DNA from: Lyngbya sp. CCAP 1446/10
Lineage (GTDB): Bacteria > Cyanobacteriota > Cyanobacteriia > Cyanobacteriales > Microcoleaceae
Assembly: GCF_026130175.1 (NCBI RefSeq)
Contig: NZ_JAIGNI010000013.1
Location: 48,394-112,393 of the forward strand
Direction: 5' to 3'
DNA: 64,000 bases
Part shown: piece by piece, positions 33,854 through 42,097 of the stretch
Layout: every line of letters begins with the position of its first letter
Position numbering within the stretch: the stretch's first letter is position 1
Notes under the pieces: model-generated
Database searches by the model: none
What the model was told of the DNA's origin: nothing
What the model saw: only the letters and a program-made list of their open reading frames with translations
Made by a program: the position numbers and the translations under genes

Positions 33854-35470
33854 TTATTTTTTACCAAAACGGCCGCGAATGCGATCGACAAACATATCAA
33901 CTTCCGGCAACTTCATCTGACTCACAAAAATGGCAAAAACTCCCAACCCCGCGAAACTTGCCACACTCAACTGCACTAATTGAATTACCAACCCTTCAGT
34001 ACCCAAAACTCTTTGACAGCCTTGCAGAGTAGCCAAAGACACGAAAGCAGTGAGAGAACTTCCACAAGCTAACCCCAGAAATGGCAAACTCCACTCCCCC
34101 CAGGGCAAGCCACCCAGCTTTTTATCTAATAAGTACAAAAACATAATCATCGAAACCAGATTCACTCCCACCGTCGCCAAAACTAATCCGGGCGCGCCGA
34201 AAGCTCCTACTAACAAATAATCCAGAAGTCCGTTCAAAAAGATATTGATAATACTGACGCGAAAAGGGGTTTCTCCATCTCCTAAAGCGTAAAATACCCG
34301 TACCAAAACATCGCGGGCCAAATAAACAAACATTCCAATACTGTAAGCCATCAATACCGGCGTGACAAACTGGGAAGCTGACTGATTAAAAGCATAGCGT
34401 TCGTAAACAACGCGGACGATCGGCCCGGCAAGTGTTAGCATTAAAGCACTTAGCGGTAGCATCGTAATCCCGGTCAAAATTAAAGCTTGACGAATTTTAT
34501 CTTTTAATTCCGGCCAGTCTTTGGGTTCGGCAAGGCGAGAAAAAATTGGCAAAAATGGTACTAAAATTACATTAGAAACAATTCCTAAAGGAGTCATTAT
34601 CAACAAGCCGCTGTAGCCCATTGCAGATGCAGCTTGAGGGATGTACGATGCGAAAAATAGGTCAGTATAGACATTAATTTGCAGCATTCCCGATGACAAG
34701 GTAGCAGGAACCATCACCTTAATTACTTCTTGTACTCCGGGGCGTTTAAAATTAAACCGCAAACGCAATTTTCCCAAGCCCGCCCGCCACTGCGCCACCA
34801 GTTGCACCAACCACTGCAAAATTGCTCCGGCGAGGGTTCCCCAAGCTAACACTAAGCCGCCCATTAGTGCATATTTTGGCTGAGTAATTTTGTCTCCGAG
34901 TTGCAGTGCGAGAATCCCCAAACCGCCGACAAGTGCAACGCTGGAAAATAAAGGGCTAATCGAAGGAAGCCAATACATATCGGCGGCGTTGAGAGTGCCG
35001 AAACCAATGCCGATTAAGCCTGAAAGTAATGCCATCGGTGCCATAATCCGAAATTGTTGGACGGCAATTGCTTTGATTTCTAAACCTTCTGCTGTTCTAT
35101 TTAATCCCGGTGCTACCAAATCGATCGCCTGATCTGCAAAAATAATTAAAGCGATTGTTACCAACAGCAATATGCCGCCGACTAAGGTGGTGATAGTTTC
35201 GACTAAGGGTGCAGCTTCTTTTTTGTCGCGGCGGGCTAAAACGCTGACTATGGCGCTGTGAAATGGCCCGTTAATACCTCCCAGCAAAATAAATAGGAAA
35301 CCGGGGATGACGTAGGCGTAGTTGTAGGCATCGACGGCGACACCGACTCCAAAGGCTGCTGCGATCGCAATTTGGCGCACCAATCCAAAGACTTTGCTAA
35401 TCAGAGTGGCGACTGCGACAATGCCGGCAATCCCTGCTAGGGAACGAGAGGGCTTCTGGGTTTCAGACAC
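33854..35470 (-). CDS. murJ: Lipid II flippase MurJ
   Basis: Inner-membrane flippase that moves the lipid-linked peptidoglycan precursor to the periplasmic side. The 538-residue protein has 14 hydrophobic helices in the MVF layout. The N-terminal signature is IAGIVAVATLISKVFGLVRQ then IAIAAAFGVGVAVDAYNYAY. GGINGPFHSAIVSVLARRDK is helix 2 to loop, and a later block is LARDVLVRVFYALGDGETPF. No frameshift or loss is seen. MurJ is usually a single-copy essential gene, and this copy appears intact. Confidence 0.95.
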   Translation of the reverse strand: MSETQKPSRSLAGIAGIVAVATLISKVFGLVRQIAIAAAFGVGVAVDAYNYAYVIPGFLFILLGGINGPFHSAIVSVLARRDKKEAAPLVETITTLVGGILLLVTIALIIFADQAIDLVAPGLNRTAEGLEIKAIAVQQFRIMAPMALLSGLIGIGFGTLNAADMYWLPSISPLFSSVALVGGLGILALQLGDKITQPKYALMGGLVLAWGTLAGAILQWLVQLVAQWRAGLGKLRLRFNFKRPGVQEVIKVMVPATLSSGMLQINVYTDLFFASYIPQAASAMGYSGLLIMTPLGIVSNVILVPFLPIFSRLAEPKDWPELKDKIRQALILTGITMLPLSALMLTLAGPIVRVVYERYAFNQSASQFVTPVLMAYSIGMFVYLARDVLVRVFYALGDGETPFRVSIINIFLNGLLDYLLVGAFGAPGLVLATVGVNLVSMIMFLYLLDKKLGGLPWGEWSLPFLGLACGSSLTAFVSLATLQGCQRVLGTEGLVIQLVQLSVASFAGLGVFAIFVSQMKLPEVDMFVDRIRGRFGKK

Positions 35471-35647
35471 AAATGGTTACTAACGCTAGTGCTAAAAGGC
35501 TTCACTAAGTTTAATAGCAAATCTGGAAAATCATAACATGAATTCAGATTTTTTCTATGTGTCTGGGTTTCGTGCTATGATTTTTGGGCGTTAATTCGCT
35601 CTAGTAACTCAATACGGTTCAGTTAAGAGCGTCCGGTCAATAAAACG

Positions 35648-35683
35648 ATGTGAAAAATAGACACTGCGATTGCTTCGTTCCTC
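35648..35683 (+). repeat. Dispersed 36 bp repeat, second copy
   Basis: ATGTGAAAAATAGACACTGC then GATTGCTTCGTTCCTC, one base different from 32223-32258 and in the same orientation. It sits about 80 bp before the GST gene. Confidence 0.7.
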
Positions 35684-35762
35684 GAAATGACAACTGCTAA
35701 CCCAAGCGTATAGTCTAATAACTACCAAGAGTTTAGTAATTTGACCATTAGGAGATTTGATT

Positions 35763-36422
35763 TTGCTGAAACTTTATTATAATCCGCTCTCTACTAATTC
35801 TCGCCGCGTCTGGATTGTTTTGCTGGAAAAGGAGATTGAGTTTGAGTTAGTGCCACTTCAATTAAACGGGGATCAGTTTCAACCAGATTTTTTGGCTATT
35901 AGCCCTTTTCACCACGTTCCGGTTTTGGCTGACGGAGATTTTCATTTAATAGAAACTCTGGCTATTCTTGATTATCTGGAAGCTAAGTATCCGGCGATCG
36001 CACTATTGCCGAAGAATGCTCAGGATTTGGCGATCGCCCGCATGGTACAAATGGTCACAGTCAACGAATTGTCACCGGCAATGAGTCCTTTGGTACGCCA
36101 GACTTTCGGCGGCGCAGGCGACCCGGAAAAGCTGGAAAAAGCTGGGCAGCAAGTGGCGACGGTACTGCGGTTTTTTGAGGAGTTGTTGGGCGATACACCT
36201 TTTTTTGGTAGCAACACGATTACCCTCGCGGATGTTGTAGCTGGCGTTTCCGTGCCTTGGCTGCCCGAACTAGGTCTGTCTTTGGAAAATTACCCCAAAT
36301 TGCAGGCTTGGTGCGATCGGCTAAATTCCCGCCCTTCTTGGCAACAAACACAAGCCAGTCCAAAACTGGTGGAGGCTTTTAAAGCGCAGATGAAACAGTT
36401 GATGAAACCTCAACAAAGTTAG
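35763..36422 (+). CDS. Glutathione S-transferase family protein
   Basis: A GST with an N-terminal thioredoxin-like domain and a C-terminal helical domain. I choose the TTG at 35763 because AGGAG at 35750-35754 lies 8 nt upstream; the alternative TTG at 35757 would be only 2 nt from it. The product is 219 residues and starts with KLYYNPLSTNSRRVWIVLLE. The catalytic Ser/Tyr region is YNPLSTNSRRV, the cis-Pro loop is SPFHHVPVLADGDFHLIETL, and the C-terminal block is FFGSNTITLADVVAGVSVPW. It resembles theta/nu-like GSTs of cyanobacteria. Confidence 0.85.
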   Translation: MLKLYYNPLSTNSRRVWIVLLEKEIEFELVPLQLNGDQFQPDFLAISPFHHVPVLADGDFHLIETLAILDYLEAKYPAIALLPKNAQDLAIARMVQMVTVNELSPAMSPLVRQTFGGAGDPEKLEKAGQQVATVLRFFEELLGDTPFFGSNTITLADVVAGVSVPWLPELGLSLENYPKLQAWCDRLNSRPSWQQTQASPKLVEAFKAQMKQLMKPQQS

Positions 36423-36492
36423 CCTTTGAATGATTAAATCAATCATTGAATCAAGACCAACGATCGTCAATAAATATCTTGCAAAAATAGTT

Positions 36493-36652
36493 AGGACGGG
36501 CAAGATGCCCGTCCCACAAGAAAAAATAATTTTTGTGGGATGGGCCGAAGAACCCGTCCCAAAATCTGATAAAAAAGACTTTTGTAATCTTGTCTAATCA
36601 CTAATGACCACTGACTAATGACTGATGACCACTGACTAATGACTAATAACTA
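36493..36652. repeat. GGACGGG palindrome and ACTAATGACC minisatellite upstream of sfsA
   Basis: 36493-36560 is a palindromic unit (GGACGGGCAAGATGCCCGTC, then GTGGGATGGGCCGAAGAACC). 36596-36652 is a minisatellite of ACTGACTAATGACTGATGACC-like units (about 10 bp period) that runs right up to the sfsA ATG, so the sfsA start codon is itself the last TAATG of the repeat. Confidence 0.7.
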
Positions 36653-37387
36653 ATGAACGAATTAATTTACAAATATCCTCCTCTTTTGCCCGGAACTCTC
36701 ATCAAGCGGTACAAGCGATTTTTCGCAGAAATCGAACTAGATTCGGGAGAAATCATCACCGCCCACTGTCCGAATACTGGCCCGATGACTGGTGTTTTGA
36801 TTCCCGGCAATCCAGTCCTAGTATCTCCAAGTGATAATCCCAAACGCAAGTTAGCTTATACTTGGGAATTAATTAAGGTTTGCGATACTGTGCCAACTTG
36901 GGTGGGAGTTAATACCGGGCTGCCAAATCGAGTAGTTAAATTAGCTTTGGAATTGAGATTGTTTCCCGACTTGGGTAAATATACTGCGATCAAGCCGGAA
37001 GTTGTTTATGGAAAAGACAATAAAAGTCGAGTTGATTTTTGGCTGACTGGTGAGGAAAAACCGATTTTTCTGGAAGTTAAAAATACAACTTGGGTCAAAG
37101 ATACATTAGCTCTATTTCCTGATACAGTAACAGAGAGGGGACAGAAACATTTGAGAGAATTGATCGAAGTAGTACGGCAGGGTTCGAGGGCTGTAATGCT
37201 GTATTTTATTAATCGCGGGGATTGTACGGATTTTGCTCCGGGGGATAGTGCCGATCGCCTTTACGGAGAATTGTTCAGACAAGCTATGAGTGAAGGTGTC
37301 GAAGTTTTGCCTTGCCGGTTTGATGTAACTCCCGAAGGCGTCCGCTATTTGGGCTTAGCAAAACTGGATTTACTAACCTCTAAATGA
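36653..37387 (+). CDS. sfsA: SfsA, DNA/RNA nuclease-like protein
   Basis: SfsA was described as a regulator of maltose metabolism but belongs to a nuclease-like OB plus PD-(D/E)XK fold. The 244-residue product begins NELIYKYPPLLPGTLIKRYK and has the AHCPNTGPMTGVLIPG block. The nuclease-like core is PEVVYGKDNKSRVDFWLTGE then PIFLEVKNTTWV, carrying the conserved D and E-x-K. The C-terminal FDVTPEGVRYLG is standard. Length and all blocks are intact. Translation starts inside minisatellite DNA. Confidence 0.93.
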   Translation: MNELIYKYPPLLPGTLIKRYKRFFAEIELDSGEIITAHCPNTGPMTGVLIPGNPVLVSPSDNPKRKLAYTWELIKVCDTVPTWVGVNTGLPNRVVKLALELRLFPDLGKYTAIKPEVVYGKDNKSRVDFWLTGEEKPIFLEVKNTTWVKDTLALFPDTVTERGQKHLRELIEVVRQGSRAVMLYFINRGDCTDFAPGDSADRLYGELFRQAMSEGVEVLPCRFDVTPEGVRYLGLAKLDLLTSK

Positions 37388-37392
37388 TTGGT

Positions 37393-37621
37393 TTAAATTG
37401 CCTGTATTTCTCCATCGCTCTCAACGTTAGCAACGCCCGTTACACTCTTTAGTCCTTCTAGTTTCGACTGAGAAACTTCTCCAGTAATGATGCCAGTCAC
37501 AGGTAGCACCCCATTGACTTTCATTCCCGCCGACTCGCTTGGCAGTGACAACAGATTGAATTACCGATAAGTGTTGGTCGTCAACAGTCACTATGATGCG
37601 CTCTACTTGTTCATCAGACAT
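37393..37621 (-). pseudogene. Small cyanobacterial protein gene with one frameshift
   Basis: The ATG at 37619-37621 has AGGAGG about 8 nt upstream, an excellent ribosome binding site. It opens MSDEQVERIIVTVDDQHLSV and IQSVV, after which the frame becomes poor. From about 37543 the next frame (+1) reads SAGMKVNGVLPVTGIITGEV then SQSKLEGLKSVTGVANVESD and ends at TAA 37393-37395. Joined, these make a coherent protein of about 75 residues with an alternating beta-alpha pattern. A single extra base near the VVT codons explains the break. I do not know its function; similar small proteins have been loosely annotated as ketohydroxyglutarate aldolase. Confidence 0.7.
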
Positions 37622-37855
37622 ATTCAGCCTCCTTTGGGCTAAATCTCTTGAGCTATTGTCCCTACTGTATCGTTAAATGAGAGTGAATTGTGTTTGTAGA
37701 AGGAGGTTTGCGATCGCACACTTAACGTCATCCCAGCCACGGCGGACGCAACAAATACCGCCCCAAAACCCAGGAAGCTGAGGGGAGTTCGTTTCAAGTA
37801 TTTGTTGGCGTTTGGGGGTGCGATCGCCTCCTAAAGCATAATCTCTAACATCACC

Positions 37856-38764
37856 TCAATCTTCCTGCGGCAAATTTTCCAGCCAAACCTCTAAATCCTC
37901 GATCGACTGAAAATCTAACAATTCCTCTGCTAGAGTTTCAATTTGCTCGATCGACAAATCAGCAATTTTAGTGGTGATAGATTCCGGCAAAGTTCCAACT
38001 CGCCGATTGAACAAACGGCGATTTAACTGACGTAAAATCAAAGATCTTCCTTCTTGTTCGCGGCCTTGCACAATGCCTTGCACAACGCCTTGTTCAATAC
38101 CTTGTTCGAGCCCTTCTTCCTTAGCTTCCCGATAAAACCGAGTTTCCTCAAGCGTAATCCCTAGCATCGCCTCTGCCTCCCTTCGGTTCAAATTTGTAAA
38201 CTTGTAAACCAATATTGTCGTCAGCATCTCTATTATGGCGCGACTCGCCGATTCCGATTCCTCGCGCTGCGATCGCCCCAGCAACAATCGCGCCACTGTC
38301 GGCGTACTCGCTTCATCGAGGGTTGTCAAAGCCATCAGCGCCACTCCCAGGGGCAACTGTTCGATCGCGCCCAACTCATCCAAATATACCAGATGCACCT
38401 GATCGCTGTTCAAGAGCGATCGATAGGGATGGGTTTCTGATTGTTCAGTCGATCGACTCGGATAAATTACCACCGCTTCCCAATCAGTAAAACGCTGACG
38501 GTTGCGATAAAAATACAAAAACGACTCACCAAACAATCGCTCATAAAGCAATTCATCGCGCTGAAACTGCACTTCACAGAAATAGACAACTCCCGGCTCA
38601 GCATCCGGTGGCAAAAACACCCCATCAATTTCAAACTTCGGTTCCTTTACAGCAACGGAGTCAAATCGATACTGTTCTGCATTCAATGGTGACTCTTCCA
38701 ATAGCTCAAACAGCAGCGTCGGAGTTTCTTGAAAGAACTTGTAAAAGATTGAATCTCGACGCAT
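37856..38764 (-). CDS. Rpn/DUF2887 family PD-(D/E)XK nuclease-like protein
   Basis: A 302-residue member of the DUF2887 group of Rpn recombination-promoting nucleases, which are very common in cyanobacteria. The family opening is MRRDSIFYKFFQETPTLLFE and continues to FDSVAVKEPKFEIDGVFLPP, carrying the catalytic Asp, and VVYFCEVQFQRDELLYERLF, carrying the E-x-Q that replaces E-x-K. A short repeat of EQG and VQG codons (EQGIEQGVVQGIVQGREQ) follows at about 222-239, then a helical tail. Such repeats make these genes prone to slippage. DNA nicking by this member is not proven. Confidence 0.82.
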   Translation of the reverse strand: MRRDSIFYKFFQETPTLLFELLEESPLNAEQYRFDSVAVKEPKFEIDGVFLPPDAEPGVVYFCEVQFQRDELLYERLFGESFLYFYRNRQRFTDWEAVVIYPSRSTEQSETHPYRSLLNSDQVHLVYLDELGAIEQLPLGVALMALTTLDEASTPTVARLLLGRSQREESESASRAIIEMLTTILVYKFTNLNRREAEAMLGITLEETRFYREAKEEGLEQGIEQGVVQGIVQGREQEGRSLILRQLNRRLFNRRVGTLPESITTKIADLSIEQIETLAEELLDFQSIEDLEVWLENLPQED

Positions 38765-39057
38765 TAAGTCAACATCTCCTCTAGCCTGTGCAACTTATCC
38801 AAAATCCGCAAGCCAGAATCAACAAGCGTGACTCATAGCCCGGTTGACAGTCGTCTGGTGGGTCAATAGTAGCTTGTTTGATGCGTCCACAGGATCTAGC
38901 GCGCGATCGGCCACTCACACCTGAGCCCGCACCTCAACAACCGCCAAAAACTCATAATTGCCACAAAAATTCAAAATCTCAAACCCAAAACTCCCGAAGC
39001 CCAGTACGATCGATCTAGTTAGCAAAAATAAGTAAAAACCTTACGAGGGTAAATTAT

Positions 39058-40128
39058 ATGGATCTGGTCGTACTTCAGAACTGGCTGGACAACATCTCCT
39101 TCGCCATCCTGTTCTCAACAATGCTCATCTACTGGGTAGGCGCAGCATTCCCCAGCATTCCCTACCTGGCCGCCCTAGGAAGCGCAGGAATGGCCGTCGC
39201 TAACCTCTCCATCGCCGCCCTACTCGGTTCTAGGTGGATAGAAGCCGGCTACTTCCCACTCAGCAACCTCTACGAATCTTTATTTTTCCTAGTTTGGGGC
39301 ATCACCGCCATCCACCTAGTCGCCGAAAACATGAGCCGTTCCCGCCTAGTCGGAGTAGCCACAGCCCCCGTAGCAATGGCAATAACCGCCTTTGCCGCCC
39401 TGACACTCCCCGACACCATGCAATCGGCAGAGCCCCTAGTACCCGCCCTCAAATCCAACTGGCTGATGATGCACGTTAGCGTCATGATGCTCAGTTACTC
39501 AACCTTAATGGTAGGAGCATTACTGGCGATCGCATTTTTAATCGTCACCCGCGGCCAAAAAATCGAACTCACCGGCAGTTCCTTCGGCACCAACAGCAGC
39601 CGCAACGGCAACTACCGCCTCCAACGCGCTCAAAACCCCGAATCTCCAACCATCGAAACCGTCGCCGACAGCGCACTAGCATTCAGCGAACCATCTTTCA
39701 ACTCCAACAATAACGGTTTGGGCACCACCGCAGTGCTCGAATTAGCCACCGTTCAAACCGCATCAACCGCCCCAACTCAAACCGCAGAACTTCTCTCGCC
39801 CCAGCGCTTGAATCTAGCAGAAACTCTTGATAATATTAGCTATCGCATCATCGGTTTAGGATTCCCATTACTAACAGTGGGGATTATTGCCGGTGCCGTT
39901 TGGGCTAACGAAGCTTGGGGCTCATACTGGAGTTGGGACCCCAAAGAAACTTGGGCACTAATTACCTGGTTAGTATTTGCAGCCTACCTACACGCCCGCA
40001 TCACTCGCGGCTGGCAAGGAAGGCGCCCAGCAATTTTAGCCGCCACAGGTTTTGTAGTAGTTTGGATTTGCTATCTAGGCGTCAATCTGTTAGGCAAAGG
40101 TTTACATTCCTACGGTTGGTTTTTCTAA
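39058..40128 (+). CDS. ccsB: CcsB (CcsA/Ycf5), System II cytochrome c heme-attachment protein
   Basis: Membrane protein that delivers and ligates heme to apocytochromes on the lumen/periplasm side in System II cytochrome c maturation; it is called CcsA or Ycf5 in plastids and CcsB in several bacterial annotations. The 356-residue product has about eight membrane spans and the tryptophan-rich signature [18 protein letters not shown] at about 300-317. Conserved histidines sit near the C-terminus (LHSYGWFF). A 90-residue hydrophilic insert at about 170-260 is typical of cyanobacterial members. GAGGG precedes the ATG by 8 nt. Confidence 0.93.
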   Translation: MDLVVLQNWLDNISFAILFSTMLIYWVGAAFPSIPYLAALGSAGMAVANLSIAALLGSRWIEAGYFPLSNLYESLFFLVWGITAIHLVAENMSRSRLVGVATAPVAMAITAFAALTLPDTMQSAEPLVPALKSNWLMMHVSVMMLSYSTLMVGALLAIAFLIVTRGQKIELTGSSFGTNSSRNGNYRLQRAQNPESPTIETVADSALAFSEPSFNSNNNGLGTTAVLELATVQTASTAPTQTAELLSPQRLNLAETLDNISYRIIGLGFPLLTVGIIAGAVWANEAWGSYWSWDPKETWALITWLVFAAYLHARITRGWQGRRPAILAATGFVVVWICYLGVNLLGKGLHSYGWFF

Positions 40129-40312
40129 TAAAAACTGACAACTTGTTACCGTTAAATGCTCGCTGTTCCCTCGCGCAACTACCGCGAGTGGGGCCGCACC
40201 AATCCCTCACACAGGTATCCAAATCTAACCAGATTTGATATCAAAAAATCAACCGACAAAAGTCAACATTCAACTGACTTCTTTACTCAAATTCACTCAA
40301 AGGCAAATAGAC

Positions 40313-40738
40313 ATGGAAGAGTCGCAAATATTTCTCAAAGAAGACGATGTTTTGTCTACCCCTGCCACAGCTTTAATGTACCAGTGCACATTCAAAGTTG
40401 GGGAATTTATGACGATTATGCAGTCAAAATTGCTAGAAGAAAGACTATTTACCGACGGCATGGATTGCGAGCTTTTAAGTTCAGGAAAAGCCTGGACACA
40501 AGGAAAAATTAGATTGCGGCTAGAGTTCATCCCCCTCGCACCTGAGGTGGAAGAACAAAAAGCCCTTCCCGCTGCCCCAGAAGAATCAGACAGCCCCCAA
40601 AACAACGCCGCAGAGAGCTTCGACGAAACTTATCAAGATGAGCAAATAGATGTCAGCGACTCAACAGAAATAAGTAACGATTTTGCTGTTTCTAGGTATC
40701 CAGACAGCAACCCCCACAGTCGAGGAATGTGGAGCTAA
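40313..40738 (+). CDS. KGK domain protein
   Basis: I start at MEESQIFLKEDDVLS (40313), giving 141 residues; upstream in-frame ATG at 40235 adds 26 residues that look non-coding. The pattern DDVLSTPATALMYQCTFKVG then EFMTIMQSKLLEERLFTDGM and GKAWTQGKIRLRLEFIPL is the cyanobacterial KGK domain, named for its conserved Lys-Gly-Lys-like region (here QGKIRLR). The C-terminal 60 residues are acidic and disordered. Function unknown; members often occur in tandem families in cyanobacteria. It is not clearly in an operon with ccsB. Confidence 0.7.
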   Translation: MEESQIFLKEDDVLSTPATALMYQCTFKVGEFMTIMQSKLLEERLFTDGMDCELLSSGKAWTQGKIRLRLEFIPLAPEVEEQKALPAAPEESDSPQNNAAESFDETYQDEQIDVSDSTEISNDFAVSRYPDSNPHSRGMWS

Positions 40739-40896
40739 GCTGCTACTTACGGGAGAGGGAAAGGAGGAAGATTTTTAAACTTTAAATTCAGAGTTTTGAA
40801 TTGAAGAGTTTAAAACTGCACTGCCCTCCTACAACTGCCAACCCTGAGCGAAGCCGAAGGGCAACTATACTGCCACGCCCACTGCTTTCCTAACAA

Positions 40897-40960
40897 CTGT
40901 CAACCGTCAACTGACAACTGTCAACTGTCAACTGTCAACTGACAACTGTCAACTGTTATC
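40897..40960. repeat. GTCAACTGACAACT minisatellite upstream of tilS
   Basis: Repeats of CAACTGTCAACTGACAACTG units, about 10 bp period, ending 5 bp before the tilS ATG. The same motif (reverse complement GTTGACAG) occurs at 25270, 26090-26128 and 30568-30602. Confidence 0.75.
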
Positions 40961-40964
40961 TGTA

Positions 40965-42095
40965 ATGCCTGAATCTTCAAACTGGACACACCTCCACGCT
41001 CAACTGCACCGGACACTGCTACACAGACAAATACTGCCCTCAAATCAGCGATTGTTAGTAGCAGTATCCGGCGGACAAGATTCTCTGTGCTTAATTAAAT
41101 TACTGTTAGATTTGCAGCCAAAATGGGGCTGGCAATTAGCAATTGCTCACTGCGATCACCGCTGGCGTTCCGATTCCCAATCCAATGCCAATCATGTAGA
41201 AAATTTAGCTAAAAATTGGGGAATATCCTACTATTTGCAAACAGCCTCCGACATCCCCAAAACCGAAGCAGCCGCCAGACAATGGCGGTATCAAGCTTTA
41301 ACCGAAATTGCGTTAGCGAAGCCCGCCCCTACGGGAGGCTCATCAACGAAGAGGATCGCCCACAACTACTCCTACATCGTGACAGGCCACACAGCCAGCG
41401 ATCGCGCCGAAACACTCCTCTACAACCTAATTCGTGGCAGCGGCGCCGACGGACTTTCCGCCCTCACTTGGACACGCCCCCTTGCCGATTTACGTTTGGA
41501 GAATTCCGGCGACAATCCCCAATCCCAAATCTATTTAGTTCGTCCCTTGCTCGAAATCACCCGATCGCAAACAGGTCAATTTTGTCAAGACCAAAAACTA
41601 CCAATTTGGGAAGATTCCACCAATCAAGATTTGCAATATGCCCGCAACCGCATTCGATCGCAACTATTACCCTATTTAGAAACTCATTTCAACCCAAGAG
41701 CATCGACAGCCCTCGCTCAAACAGCCGAACTCCTCCGCGCCGATGTCGAATATCTCGAACTTGCAGCCAGCGACTTACTACAGCGATCCATCTCTCCAAC
41801 TACAAACAACCCCCAGGTGCAAATTCAACTGCCAATCAAGCTAAATTGCCAGATTTTGCGAGACGCACCCTTAGCCTTACAGCGGCGCGCAATGCGGCAA
41901 GTATTGCAACAAATATTACCCTCCGCACCCAGTTTTGACAGCGTAGAAAAACTCACCAGCTTAATCTCAGCGCCCAATCGATCGCAAACCGATCCATTTC
42001 CCGGAGGAGCCATCGCCCGAATCGAAAAACCTTGGATCGCCTTAGCAAAGCCCGCCCCTACGGGGGCTGCGCCAACGAAGAGGATCGATATTTAA
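40965..42095 (+). CDS. tilS: tRNA(Ile)-lysidine synthase TilS, carrying two in-frame repeat insertions
   Basis: Converts C34 of the tRNA-Ile(CAU) anticodon to lysidine so that it reads AUA codons; essential in most bacteria. The 376-residue product has the ATP-PPase loop VAVSGGQDSLCLIKLLLDLQ at about 30-49, HCDHRWRSDS, and VTGHTASDRAETLLYNLIRG then SGADGLSAL. Two copies of a 46 bp dispersed repeat sit inside the frame: 41313-41358 gives LAKPAPTGGSSTKRI just before HNYSYIVTGH, and 42042-42087 gives LAKPAPTGAAPTKRI as almost the last residues. Both keep the frame open. A minisatellite ends just before the start codon. Confidence 0.92.
   Translation: MPESSNWTHLHAQLHRTLLHRQILPSNQRLLVAVSGGQDSLCLIKLLLDLQPKWGWQLAIAHCDHRWRSDSQSNANHVENLAKNWGISYYLQTASDIPKTEAAARQWRYQALTEIALAKPAPTGGSSTKRIAHNYSYIVTGHTASDRAETLLYNLIRGSGADGLSALTWTRPLADLRLENSGDNPQSQIYLVRPLLEITRSQTGQFCQDQKLPIWEDSTNQDLQYARNRIRSQLLPYLETHFNPRASTALAQTAELLRADVEYLELAASDLLQRSISPTTNNPQVQIQLPIKLNCQILRDAPLALQRRAMRQVLQQILPSAPSFDSVEKLTSLISAPNRSQTDPFPGGAIARIEKPWIALAKPAPTGAAPTKRIDI
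41313..41358 (+). repeat. 46 bp dispersed repeat inside tilS, copy 1
   Basis: TTAGCGAAGCCCGCCCCTAC followed by GGGAGGCTCATCAACGAAGA and GGATCG. It is inserted in frame, coding LAKPAPTGGSSTKRI, and closely matches the copy at 42042-42087. Confidence 0.85.
42042..42087 (+). repeat. 46 bp dispersed repeat inside tilS, copy 2
   Basis: TTAGCAAAGCCCGCCCCTAC followed by GGGGGCTGCGCCAACGAAGA and GGATCG. It supplies the last codons of tilS (LAKPAPTGAAPTKRIDI-stop), so it has replaced or extended the native C-terminus. Confidence 0.85.
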
Positions 42096-42097
42096 TT

